Positions 24,715 through 33,417 of a stretch of 64,000 nt of DNA are shown piece after piece (positions within the stretch are counted from its first letter, which is position 1; each line of letters begins with the position of its first letter). Source of the stretch: JBBQYA01 sp038209155 (GTDB lineage: Bacteria; Bacteroidota; Bacteroidia; Sphingobacteriales; Sphingobacteriaceae). A program made the position numbers and the translations under genes. Location of the stretch: the NCBI GenBank assembly GCA_038209155.1, contig JBBQYA010000001.1, positions 19,499-83,498 of the forward strand. Direction: 5' to 3'. The notes beneath the pieces are model-generated. The model worked only from the letters and a program-made list of their open reading frames with translations. It was not told the origin of the DNA and made no database searches.

Positions 24715-26606
24715 TTACTCTGAAGATTTTGTGCTAAAAATTTTTCTAATTCTGCATAAAACTCCATTTTATTTTCTTCGTTAGCAAACCCATGTCCTTC
24801 ATTCTTTTTCAGAAAGTAAGTAACTTCTACGCCAGCCTTTTTTAATGATTTAACAAATTGTTTTGTCTCTGACACATTCACTCTAGGATCTTTTTCTCCT
24901 TGAGCAATCATAACTGGTACTTTTATTTGATTGGTATGAAATACTGGAGAAACCTTTCTAAAATAATCAGCATCTTTTTCTGGATGACCAATCATTTCAT
25001 AAGCCATTTTTAAAAACTGATTATAATAAGGTGGAATATCTTTCATATAAGTAAAAAGATTAGAAATTCCACAATAGGAAATTCCACATCGATACAAATT
25101 TGGAGTAAAAGTGACTCCAGCTAGAGCTGTATAACCTCCAAAACTATATCCATAAATTGCAATTCGGCTTGAATCTGCGATGCCTGTTTTAATCAACCAT
25201 TCAGATCCGTCAGAAATATCATCTTGCATTTTTAATCCCCATTCCTTAAAACTTGCTTGCCAAAATCCTCTTCCATAACCTGTAGAACCTCGATAATTCA
25301 TTTGTAAAACTGCATAACCTCTATTAGCAAAAAACTGAACTTCTGGATTAAAACCCCATCGATTCCTAATCCATGGTCCGCCATGAGGGTAGATGATAAC
25401 TGGTAAATTTTTAGAATCAACGCCTTTGGGTAAGGTTAGATATCCATTTATTTGAATTCCATCTCGTGATGTGTAAGAAATAGGTTTCATATCACACATA
25501 TCAGATTCTTTGAGCCAAGGACTCACATCACTTAATTTTTCTAATTTATTTTCGCTGATATGATATAAATAAAAAGCACCTAAAGATTTGTCGCTGTATG
25601 TTCTAACTAACAATTTTTTTTGAGCTCTATCCTGATCTCGAATTGTTATTTCTTTCCCCGGAAGCTGTTTTGCAATTTTGTTATACACTTCTTTCGCACT
25701 ATCATCTAGAAAATTCATTTGATATTTCCAAGTTGTGAAACCTGTATATAAAAGTCTATTTCCGTCTTCAGAAAATCCTGCATCAGTTACATCCACATCT
25801 TTATGTGAAAAAATTTCTTCCACCTCTTTGCCTGTACTTAAGTTAATTAAAACGATAGCTTGCTTGTCTCTATTTAAATTGCTTGTTGCATATATAAATT
25901 TATTGTCTTGGCTAAAAGCTATCGGTTGAATCGTGTTTTTAAAATCGTTTGTGATAATTGTTTTAAAAGGTGAGGCTTCTGTTTCTCTATATTGCAAATT
26001 TTCATTCACTCCATCTGTAGCTGCTGCAAGCAAAAGTTTACCTTCATGATCCATTTTCCAATAGTGAAAATTTCCATTATTCTTACAAACCATAGATAAT
26101 TTGGAATTTTTTGTATCTAATCTGTAGACATCAAACATTGTTGAATCGCGCTTATTCATTGCGATCATAATGGTTTTATTCAATCTTCTGTCAGACATTA
26201 CCAATTTGATTTTTACTTTTTCGAAAGGTGTTATATCTCTAAGATTCGTTCCATCTGAACCCACAGCAATTAATCTAAAATTTTCATCCCCATCTTCATC
26301 TTTTAAATAAACCAATTCATCGCTACCTAACCAAAAATATTGGCCAATATTTCTTTTTGTTTCAGAAGTTATTCTTTTTACAGATTTATCATTCAAATTT
26401 TGAATTACAATGTTTAATCTATTTTGATATGGTTCTAAATAAGATAAAGAAGTGCCATCTGGAGATAATTGAAAAGATGTTTTCTCAGGATTTCTGAAAA
26501 AATCTTTAATGGAAATTTGTTTCACATTCTGTTTTTCTGTGCAGCCGTTAGCAATAATGATAAAAAGAAGGGACGAAAAAATTGGAAATAAAAACTTTGT
26601 TTGCAT
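24711..26606 (-). CDS. S9 family (prolyl oligopeptidase/acylaminoacyl type) peptidase lipoprotein
   Basis: 631 residues. The N-terminal lipoprotein signal has its cysteine in the NGCTEK segment (about residue 22). A seven-bladed propeller (about 35-370) with WD40/TolB-like strands leads to the alpha/beta hydrolase domain. Catalytic residues are Ser488 in GYSFGGY, Asp573 in GEKDPRV and His605 in EGHGF, all present and in order. It should act in the periplasm on short or N-blocked peptides. The gene overlaps the sensor kinase start by 4 bp, an unusual coupling of a peptidase with a two-component system. Confidence 0.92.
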   Translation of the reverse strand: MQTKFLFPIFSSLLFIIIANGCTEKQNVKQISIKDFFRNPEKTSFQLSPDGTSLSYLEPYQNRLNIVIQNLNDKSVKRITSETKRNIGQYFWLGSDELVYLKDEDGDENFRLIAVGSDGTNLRDITPFEKVKIKLVMSDRRLNKTIMIAMNKRDSTMFDVYRLDTKNSKLSMVCKNNGNFHYWKMDHEGKLLLAAATDGVNENLQYRETEASPFKTIITNDFKNTIQPIAFSQDNKFIYATSNLNRDKQAIVLINLSTGKEVEEIFSHKDVDVTDAGFSEDGNRLLYTGFTTWKYQMNFLDDSAKEVYNKIAKQLPGKEITIRDQDRAQKKLLVRTYSDKSLGAFYLYHISENKLEKLSDVSPWLKESDMCDMKPISYTSRDGIQINGYLTLPKGVDSKNLPVIIYPHGGPWIRNRWGFNPEVQFFANRGYAVLQMNYRGSTGYGRGFWQASFKEWGLKMQDDISDGSEWLIKTGIADSSRIAIYGYSFGGYTALAGVTFTPNLYRCGISYCGISNLFTYMKDIPPYYNQFLKMAYEMIGHPEKDADYFRKVSPVFHTNQIKVPVMIAQGEKDPRVNVSETKQFVKSLKKAGVEVTYFLKKNEGHGFANEENKMEFYAELEKFLAQNLQSK

Positions 26607-26906
26607 GTAGAATTAATCCTATTTGTTGTATTTTGAATTGATCGTAATTGATAAAAATAGTTTTAAATAAGACTTTAATAAAGGGGGTAACAATATTTTT
26701 ACTGCTTGATTATCTTTTAAATGCATTTTTTAATGATAAAAATAAAAATAGATGGAATCGAAATTTTTTTCAATATATGGTAAAGATCTATATTCAGTCA
26801 AATTTTTAATGAAAAATATTTTCCAGATTGAAAATAAAAGAAAGTCAATCTTCTATTTTTTGATAAAATAAGCAAAAGCCACATTCGTTTCTTTTATATT
26901 TATGCG
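26607..26906. other. Intergenic region of 300 bp, divergent genes, nothing firmly recognised
   Basis: This gap separates the divergent S9 peptidase and TPR genes and must hold promoters for both. It is very AT-rich. On the plus strand, TATATTTA 12 bp before the TPR start differs from TAnnTTTG at one position. A 7-bp inverted repeat (AGATTGA at 26825, TCAATCT at 26845) is too weak to call. I see no RNA gene and no open reading frame worth reporting. Confidence 0.6.
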
Positions 26907-28709
26907 ATGAAAAAAAGTATTTTATTTCTGTTTTCAATTTTTATAGTTCAATTTTCTGTTTATGCACAAAAAACTCAAGAAGGAGCATTAGCCAATCAAT
27001 ATTTCGAAAATTCAGAATTTGAAAAAGCAATTGCACTTTATGAGAAATTAAATCTCGACAACAATCAATATTACACTAATTATATTGCAAGTCTAACTGC
27101 TTTGAAAGAATATGAAAAAGCTGAAAAAGTAATTAAAAAACAAATAAAAAAGCAACCAGAAGAACTTCGTTATCAGGTAGATTTGGGTAAAGTTTATTTG
27201 ATTTCCGGTAACGAAAATAAAGGTAAAAATCAATTTGAGTCTGCAATAAAAATGCTAAAACCAAATCAAAGTCAGATTGCCACTTTAGCCTCCTCCTTTT
27301 ATTTAGCCGACGAACCTGAGTACGCAATTGCTACTTATTTGGAAGGCAGAAAATTATTGAAGTCCAACAATTTATTTGTTTTTGAATTAGGCAGATTATA
27401 TGAGCAAAAAGCAGATAAAACACAATTATTTGATGAATACTTAAATTTATTAGAAAATAATCCTAACCAATTATCATTGGTGGAGAATAATTTAGCGCAA
27501 TTTTTATCGGCTAAAAAAGATTTTGACCTATTAAAATCTGCATTATTCAAAAGGATACAGCGAAATGATCAAAATCCAGCATTCACCTCTTTATTAATTT
27601 GGCAATTTCTACAACAACGAGAATTTGAAATGGCTCTTATTCAAACTATTGCGATAGACCGAAAAGAAAAAGAAGATGGAGGAAGAGTATTAGAATTGGC
27701 CAGATTATTATCCAATAATGATTCTTATGAAGTTGCTATTAAAGCGTATCAATATTTAATAGACAAAGGAATCAACACACCTTTGTATTTATTTGCCAAA
27801 TTGGAGATTTTGAGCGTAAAGAAAAATCGAATCATTCGTTCTACTTATACTTTAGCAGATTTACAAACATTAGAAACTGATTATCAACAGTTTTTGACTG
27901 AATTTGGAAAAAATAATTCTACTGCATTTGCTATGTTGGAATTAGGAAAACTAAGAGCAGAATATTTAAATAAAACAAAACAAGCTATCTCTATTCTAGA
28001 AGAATTGATAGAAATGAAAGATCTAAAACCTAATTTTTTAGCAGAAAGTAAATTAGAATTAGGGGATATTTATTTATTAGATGGGCAAGTTTGGGAGGCT
28101 GCACTGTTATATGGGCAAGTTGATAAAGCTTTTAGAGATGATCCAATTGGGCAATCTGCAAGATTTAAAAATGCTAGATTGTCTTATTTTACCGGATCTT
28201 TTGACTGGGCAAAATCTCAATTAGATGTTTTAAAAGCAAGTACAACACAATTAATTTCAAACGACGCATTGAATTTGAGCTTATTAATAGCTGATAATAC
28301 AGGAATGGATACAAGCACAGAAGCATTGGAAAGATATAGTAAAGCAGAATTATTGAGTTTCCAACATCAATATAAACAAGCCTTGTTAGCATTGGATAGC
28401 ATTTCGATTTTGTTTCCAAACCATTCTTTGCAGGATGATATTTTACTGAGCAAAGCAAGAATGGATGCAAAACAGGGAAAATATTTTGAATCTTTAATTA
28501 ATTACCAAGCGATCACAGAAAATTATTCTCAAGATATTTGGGCAGATGATGCTTTGTTTGAAATGGCTATTATTCAACAAGAAAAACTAAATGATGTACC
28601 AAAAGCAATGGCTCTTTTTGAGAAGATAATTACTGAACACCCTGGCAGTTTATATGTAGTGGAAGCAAGAAAAAGATTTAGATTATTAAGAGGAGATGCA
28701 ATTAATTAA
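26907..28709 (+). CDS. Exported tetratricopeptide repeat (TPR) protein
   Basis: 600 residues with a signal peptide (1-21, ending YAQ). The mature part is almost wholly helical, with repeated TPR-like pairs: ANQYFENSEFEKAIALYEKL (about 29-48), TALKEYEKAEKVIKKQIKKQ, RVLELARLLSNNDSYEVAIK, and C-terminal KARMDAKQGKYFESLINYQ and DDALFEMAIIQQEKL. TPR proteins are scaffolds for protein contacts; in this phylum many periplasmic ones serve envelope or secretion machines. No catalytic domain is visible. It stands alone between two convergent or divergent minus-strand units, so context gives no further clue. Confidence 0.85.
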   Translation: MKKSILFLFSIFIVQFSVYAQKTQEGALANQYFENSEFEKAIALYEKLNLDNNQYYTNYIASLTALKEYEKAEKVIKKQIKKQPEELRYQVDLGKVYLISGNENKGKNQFESAIKMLKPNQSQIATLASSFYLADEPEYAIATYLEGRKLLKSNNLFVFELGRLYEQKADKTQLFDEYLNLLENNPNQLSLVENNLAQFLSAKKDFDLLKSALFKRIQRNDQNPAFTSLLIWQFLQQREFEMALIQTIAIDRKEKEDGGRVLELARLLSNNDSYEVAIKAYQYLIDKGINTPLYLFAKLEILSVKKNRIIRSTYTLADLQTLETDYQQFLTEFGKNNSTAFAMLELGKLRAEYLNKTKQAISILEELIEMKDLKPNFLAESKLELGDIYLLDGQVWEAALLYGQVDKAFRDDPIGQSARFKNARLSYFTGSFDWAKSQLDVLKASTTQLISNDALNLSLLIADNTGMDTSTEALERYSKAELLSFQHQYKQALLALDSISILFPNHSLQDDILLSKARMDAKQGKYFESLINYQAITENYSQDIWADDALFEMAIIQQEKLNDVPKAMALFEKIITEHPGSLYVVEARKRFRLLRGDAIN

Positions 28710-28771
28710 TATAAAACACCTTCTTTCGTTAAATAGCTAACCTCTCTTTCAATGCAAAATTTTTCTTTTAA

Positions 28772-29881
28772 TTAAGATCCCAATTTCTTTTTAAATATGG
28801 CGTAATGCACTCTTTCATATTTTACATAATCTGTAAAATGCAAAGAGTGATTATCTGAGCGCATCAAACAAAAAATTATCTCATCATAATATTTATTAAA
28901 AGATAGCATACCATAGGCACCCATAAAATTCATAAGTCCTCTCTTACGATAATTAGGATGAACTCCTACTGTTTTTGCTAATAATACTTTTTTCTTAAGC
29001 TTGGTAAAATCGCTTTCAAATACTGGTTTTTCAATTGATAATGGAGAATAGTTAGGATGACAAATACTGATTGATGCCAACTCTCCTGTTGCTTTGTCCT
29101 GAAAAATCACAGATGAATAAGGACATAATTTTTCTGCAAAAGACTGATTGTAATACAACTTAAATTGCTCAAAGCTAATACTTACAAAAAAAGGATTTTC
29201 TTTAAAGATAGACTGAATTAATTCGAAAATTTGCACCTCGTATTCTTTCCAAACACTTGGGTTTAAGGGAATAAAATTAAATGGGATTTTAGAAATTTCG
29301 GAAAGTAAAGCCTCCTTTTCAATGTAAACGTCTTTAATATTTTCGCTTTTTATCATTCGACTTTCAAAATTCATTGTATTTTCAAAGCCATACTTTTCGA
29401 GTATTGTGGGATAATAATCTGGGTTTTCAGGTTCTCTATCGAAAGAACCCCAACTAGGCTTACTTAATCTTAAACGATAAGCATGATAGGTATTAAAGTT
29501 AATTGGCCCAATAATAGATTTTCTGGATTTCTGTTTAACATCATCTTCCAGCATTTCAAATGCTTTTTGGTTTAAATTATTATTATTTGTAGTTTCCCAA
29601 AAACCGAAATAAGCAAATTCTTCATCAATTGGGAAAATTCCTACCAATCTTATATTTTCATGATCAGTGTATATATAAATTTCATTTCTGTTTTGTTCTA
29701 AATTAAAAAGCGAAATTATTGCTTCTTTATCTTCAACGGTTTTTGAGTCGTTGGTATGAAAGATTTTTGCGAAAATCTCAAAAAAACTATCTGGAAGAAA
29801 CCCATCATATTTTATCCTTTCTATCATATTATTTTGAAATATTTTAATTGCTAAGGATTTCAATCTCTCCTGTGGTTCCAT
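28772..29881 (-). CDS. GNAT-type N-acyltransferase (YghO-like)
   Basis: 369 residues. The C-terminal half carries a GNAT fold with the acyl-CoA pyrophosphate loop in TVGVHPNYRKRGLMNFMG (about 304-321), matching the Q/RxxGxG/A pattern loosely (RKRGLM). IIGPINFNTYHAYRLR at about 130-145 is a segment common to YghO-like proteins. It is predicted cytoplasmic. The ATG at 29881 overlaps the 3' end of the upstream gene by 38 bp; a second ATG at 29827 would start just after that stop and would trim 18 residues. It is the last gene of the minus arm of the cluster at 28.8-39.4 kb. An acyl transfer step in that pathway is inferred. Confidence 0.7.
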   Translation of the reverse strand: MEPQERLKSLAIKIFQNNMIERIKYDGFLPDSFFEIFAKIFHTNDSKTVEDKEAIISLFNLEQNRNEIYIYTDHENIRLVGIFPIDEEFAYFGFWETTNNNNLNQKAFEMLEDDVKQKSRKSIIGPINFNTYHAYRLRLSKPSWGSFDREPENPDYYPTILEKYGFENTMNFESRMIKSENIKDVYIEKEALLSEISKIPFNFIPLNPSVWKEYEVQIFELIQSIFKENPFFVSISFEQFKLYYNQSFAEKLCPYSSVIFQDKATGELASISICHPNYSPLSIEKPVFESDFTKLKKKVLLAKTVGVHPNYRKRGLMNFMGAYGMLSFNKYYDEIIFCLMRSDNHSLHFTDYVKYERVHYAIFKKKLGS

Positions 29882-32399
29882 CCATTTTTACTATAGCTCC
29901 GGAATTTAATTTTTTTGTTAATCCTTTAATATTAATAATAGTAGGTATACCAAACTCTCGTAATAGTATTACAGAATGAGACAATGGTGAACCTTTTTCT
30001 ATCAAAACTCCTTTACAAGCAGGAAATAAAGCTACCCAGCCTGGGTCAGTTCGTAAAGCGCAAATAATTTTACCGCTTACGTTTAAATCATCCTCAGGAC
30101 CATTGATTGCAATAATTTCAGCAGTAAGTGAACCTGAAACACAGCCTGTACCCTTTAATTGAGATGGATTTAAAACTTCATCTACCTTTTTATAGGGTGC
30201 TGATGGGATAAAAATCCGAGAGGAAACATCTGCTTTTTTATTGCTTTCAAATTCGATTTTTCGGTTATCAATCAATGATTTTAAATTGGGTAGTTGATGA
30301 TTTATTGCTTCAAAAAATTCAGATTCACTAAGATGGAATACATCTCTGTGGGAATTAATCAAATTATTTTTTACTAAAATTTCAGCACCTGCCAAATATA
30401 AAGACCTATACATTCCAAATAGTTTTGTTCTTTGCAAGCGCATCGTTTCTCTGTTTTGTATAGCTTGACGTAAATTATTTAATAGATTTTCTGTTTTCAG
30501 TTTATAGCCAAAACTTTTCTGCACTTGTTTTAAATCTAATTCTTGTTTTGCTTCCTGATATAAATGGGAAGAAAATTCTTCGTTTAAAATTTGAGGATTT
30601 AGCACGTAATTTCTTAAATAGCTATAAAAAATTGAAGGATTTAAACGCATAGTTATAGTTTCTAACTTCAACTCACCTACTGTTCTATCTCCATAATTTT
30701 CCATAAAAATTTGAACTAACTGATAAAATTGAAGATGTTGATTTTTAACTAAATCGTGAATGTTATTTTGGTTTGATGTTAAAAGAGCGATTAACGACTT
30801 ATCTAATAATGCTATTTTTGCCAGTTTTTGCATTTCCAAAGCCTGTATTGCACTTTCTACTTTTTGGTTTCCTGCAAAGTATCTACTCATAAATTCATCA
30901 GGATTTAGGAAACCAAGAGAAATCAATCTTCGCCTTACTTTACCATTCATCATCATCAAATAAAAATCATTAATGATTGGTGTGGTCCAGTTTTCTAAAA
31001 GCTGGTGATCTAAAAACTCCTTGGCCTTAATAATTTCTGAGGCCGATTTATAAACTTTTGAATTATGATAAAAGGTATAATAAATAGTATCAAAATGGTT
31101 TAAAAATTTGGAGATGCTTTTCTTTAATTGATAAAATGCAAAAAGCAATTTGCTTAAGTTAAATAACGCTTTTGGCAAGGCTACAATTTTGGCAAAAACA
31201 GACTTTTGGGTATCCACAACAAAAGCTACAGGATCTTCTAAACCCATCATTCTCTCCATATCTTCTTTATTTTGTTTAAATGATGGCAATAGTTGAAGAC
31301 CTTTGTACCAATTATTAATGTTGTAAAAAATCCGACCTTTTTCCATTGCCAATAAATTATTGATTACTGGCTCATATTGAAGAAGTGTGTTTTTAGAAAG
31401 CGATAATAGTTGCATTGTTTGCCTGTAAACAGTAGCATAAGCTCTTTGTGCAAATGAAAAAGTAAGCATAGTAGTAACTCCACTAAAACTTTCTTGAATA
31501 TTCGAATTATCATAAACCAATGTATTTGGAATCTCCTGTGTAATTGGTCTTGCTTGAACAATGTAAATTTTTTCCTTTTCAATCACAAACTCAATATCCA
31601 AGGGTTTTTCAAATTTATTCTCTAAAACTCTAGCGATCTTATAAATGGATTGACGCTGATACTCATTAATACAGGCTATCTTTTGCAAATCCTTTGAAAC
31701 CTGAATAAATTTAGATGATGAAATTTTTGTAGGAGCAACTAGCTTTTCTTTTTGTACAATATTTATAAAGTCATCTTTACCCGAACCCTTATCTATAAAA
31801 TACTCGTCAGCATTTAAATCTCCATTTACTAAACCCTCTCCCATTCCCCAAACTGCATTTATAGCCATTACGAACGGGAAAGCTGGGTATGTTGAAAACA
31901 CTACACCGCTCACATCAGCATTAATTTGTTGTTGAATAATAACTGCTGGACGAATAGTAGAGGAAATTTTCTTTTGCTTACGGTAACTTAATGCCAGTTG
32001 AGAAAATGCGCTTGCCGTACATTTATTTACTGCTTCAAGAATCTGGTCAATATCGCTTAAGCCAGAATAAGACTCCATAATCCCTGCAAAAGCATCTTTA
32101 TTACCATCTTCATCAGATATTGAAGATCGAACAATTACATAATCATTTGTCTTTTGCCAATGAGCGATGATTTCTTTTATGTGATGAATCGTTTTTTCTG
32201 AAAAGCTAAAACTTGCTAAATTTTCTTTAATTCTTTGTGTGTCAAAAGCTTTATTATTAATTAAAAAATCAAAGTTTTCGGCTGGAATGATTAAAAAATC
32301 AGGAACGTTTAAATCCTTAAACTCCATTAATTTTAATAAGCCAAGTGCCTTACCACCAAGAGTAAATTTTTTTGAAATTTTAGGTGGATAAATAATCAA
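29844..32399 (-). CDS. PEP/pyruvate-binding, rifampin-phosphotransferase-like (three-domain PPDK-like) enzyme
   Basis: 851 residues from a TTG three bases after the UbiA-like stop; no ATG precedes the first conserved motif. The N-terminal ATP-grasp domain has GGKALGLLKL (15-24), VIVRSSISDEDGNKDAFAG and YIVQARPI near residue 285. A large helical middle region (about 300-720) does not match known domains, and the C-terminal swivelling domain carries the phospho-His in PLSHSVILLREFGIPTI (His808). This is the domain order of rifampin phosphotransferase. The PEP-binding barrel of PEP synthase is absent. Such enzymes move the beta-phosphate of ATP to an acceptor bound in the middle domain; the acceptor here is unknown. 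Confidence 0.82.
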   Translation of the reverse strand: MIIYPPKISKKFTLGGKALGLLKLMEFKDLNVPDFLIIPAENFDFLINNKAFDTQRIKENLASFSFSEKTIHHIKEIIAHWQKTNDYVIVRSSISDEDGNKDAFAGIMESYSGLSDIDQILEAVNKCTASAFSQLALSYRKQKKISSTIRPAVIIQQQINADVSGVVFSTYPAFPFVMAINAVWGMGEGLVNGDLNADEYFIDKGSGKDDFINIVQKEKLVAPTKISSSKFIQVSKDLQKIACINEYQRQSIYKIARVLENKFEKPLDIEFVIEKEKIYIVQARPITQEIPNTLVYDNSNIQESFSGVTTMLTFSFAQRAYATVYRQTMQLLSLSKNTLLQYEPVINNLLAMEKGRIFYNINNWYKGLQLLPSFKQNKEDMERMMGLEDPVAFVVDTQKSVFAKIVALPKALFNLSKLLFAFYQLKKSISKFLNHFDTIYYTFYHNSKVYKSASEIIKAKEFLDHQLLENWTTPIINDFYLMMMNGKVRRRLISLGFLNPDEFMSRYFAGNQKVESAIQALEMQKLAKIALLDKSLIALLTSNQNNIHDLVKNQHLQFYQLVQIFMENYGDRTVGELKLETITMRLNPSIFYSYLRNYVLNPQILNEEFSSHLYQEAKQELDLKQVQKSFGYKLKTENLLNNLRQAIQNRETMRLQRTKLFGMYRSLYLAGAEILVKNNLINSHRDVFHLSESEFFEAINHQLPNLKSLIDNRKIEFESNKKADVSSRIFIPSAPYKKVDEVLNPSQLKGTGCVSGSLTAEIIAINGPEDDLNVSGKIICALRTDPGWVALFPACKGVLIEKGSPLSHSVILLREFGIPTIINIKGLTKKLNSGAIVKMDGTTGEIEILSN

Positions 32400-32402
32400 A
32401 GC

Positions 32403-33290
32403 TTAAAAATTGATAGTGATAATGATGGTGAGGTAGCTCATCAGCATAAATAAAGAAACCAATAATTCTGCTTTTCTTAAAAACATTTCATTAAACTTTT
32501 TTGCACTTAAAAAGTATATGAAAGCTATAGAAAAAAACAATAAAGCAGTAAGTGTAAAACTCCACCAAACTGCATTGATAAGATTTAATAAATAAAACTG
32601 AACAAAAACACCAAGAGATAAAAAAAGCAATATTAATTTAATAGCATTCATAAAACCTATAGTTTGGGAGTATGAATCTATAGTAGTAATTTCTGCATAA
32701 GGAGCATGAGTTTTCCTTGATATTTCAAAACAAAAACCACTTAAAAAACTTAAGCTGGCTAGTAAGAAATAAGGTTTAACGAATAAATTATCAGGAGAAA
32801 ATGCAGCCCAGACCCATAAAATAATTAGTGGCATTATGAGCATATGTGTTGCTGCATAGAGTAACAATTGCGTTTTGAGAAATTTGCTTACAAAAAATTC
32901 GTAGCGCATTAATAAACTATATAAAAGTAAAACAGCCCAACATAATATAGCAGTTTTTCCGTTGAAAATTGTCCAAGCTATTTCTGGAATAAACATGATA
33001 AATGAAACAAACATTAATTGATTAAGCTTCACCCTACCAGATTGTAGTATTCTATTTGGATGATTAATCATATCAATCTTATAATCTTTGATTTCATCAA
33101 AAACCCTTAATCTAAAAAAGAAAGAGATTACAGCTATAATACCCCAAATAATATTTGAAAGATAATTTTGAATTGAAAATGAAAAAAAGTGAGCTACAGA
33201 ACTTACTGTTAAAAATAGAATAGCAAATAATCCCATATTTATCAGCGGAAAACGTTCATTAAAATACGCCAATAAATTTTTTAAATTCAT
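32403..33290 (-). CDS. UbiA-like prenyltransferase family membrane protein
   Basis: 295 residues with about nine hydrophobic helices. The first Asp motif reads RVFDEIKDYKIDMINHPNR (63-80): Asp65, Asp69 and Asp73 followed by the N-x-PxR sequence typical of UbiA. The second conserved loop reads FEISRKTHAPYAE (about 188-200), where glutamates and Arg-Lys replace the usual second DxxxD. UbiA enzymes attach isoprenoid chains to aromatic rings, glycerol phosphate or heme. The substrate of this variant is unknown. It is the first gene of the minus arm, divergent from the MMPL transporter, with 127 bp between start codons, and is followed after 3 bp by the phosphotransferase-like gene. Confidence 0.7.
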   Translation of the reverse strand: MNLKNLLAYFNERFPLINMGLFAILFLTVSSVAHFFSFSIQNYLSNIIWGIIAVISFFFRLRVFDEIKDYKIDMINHPNRILQSGRVKLNQLMFVSFIMFIPEIAWTIFNGKTAILCWAVLLLYSLLMRYEFFVSKFLKTQLLLYAATHMLIMPLIILWVWAAFSPDNLFVKPYFLLASLSFLSGFCFEISRKTHAPYAEITTIDSYSQTIGFMNAIKLILLFLSLGVFVQFYLLNLINAVWWSFTLTALLFFSIAFIYFLSAKKFNEMFLRKAELLVSLFMLMSYLTIIITINF

Positions 33291-33417
33291 ATAAAAATTA
33301 TAACCTTACAAATCGCTATGAAACCTTTAAAATTAGAAACTTTCTGTAAGATGCATTGTCAATTATTTTACATTGGTTGAGTTTATAAATCTAAAGATAT
33401 TTTTTTCAATCAGAAGA

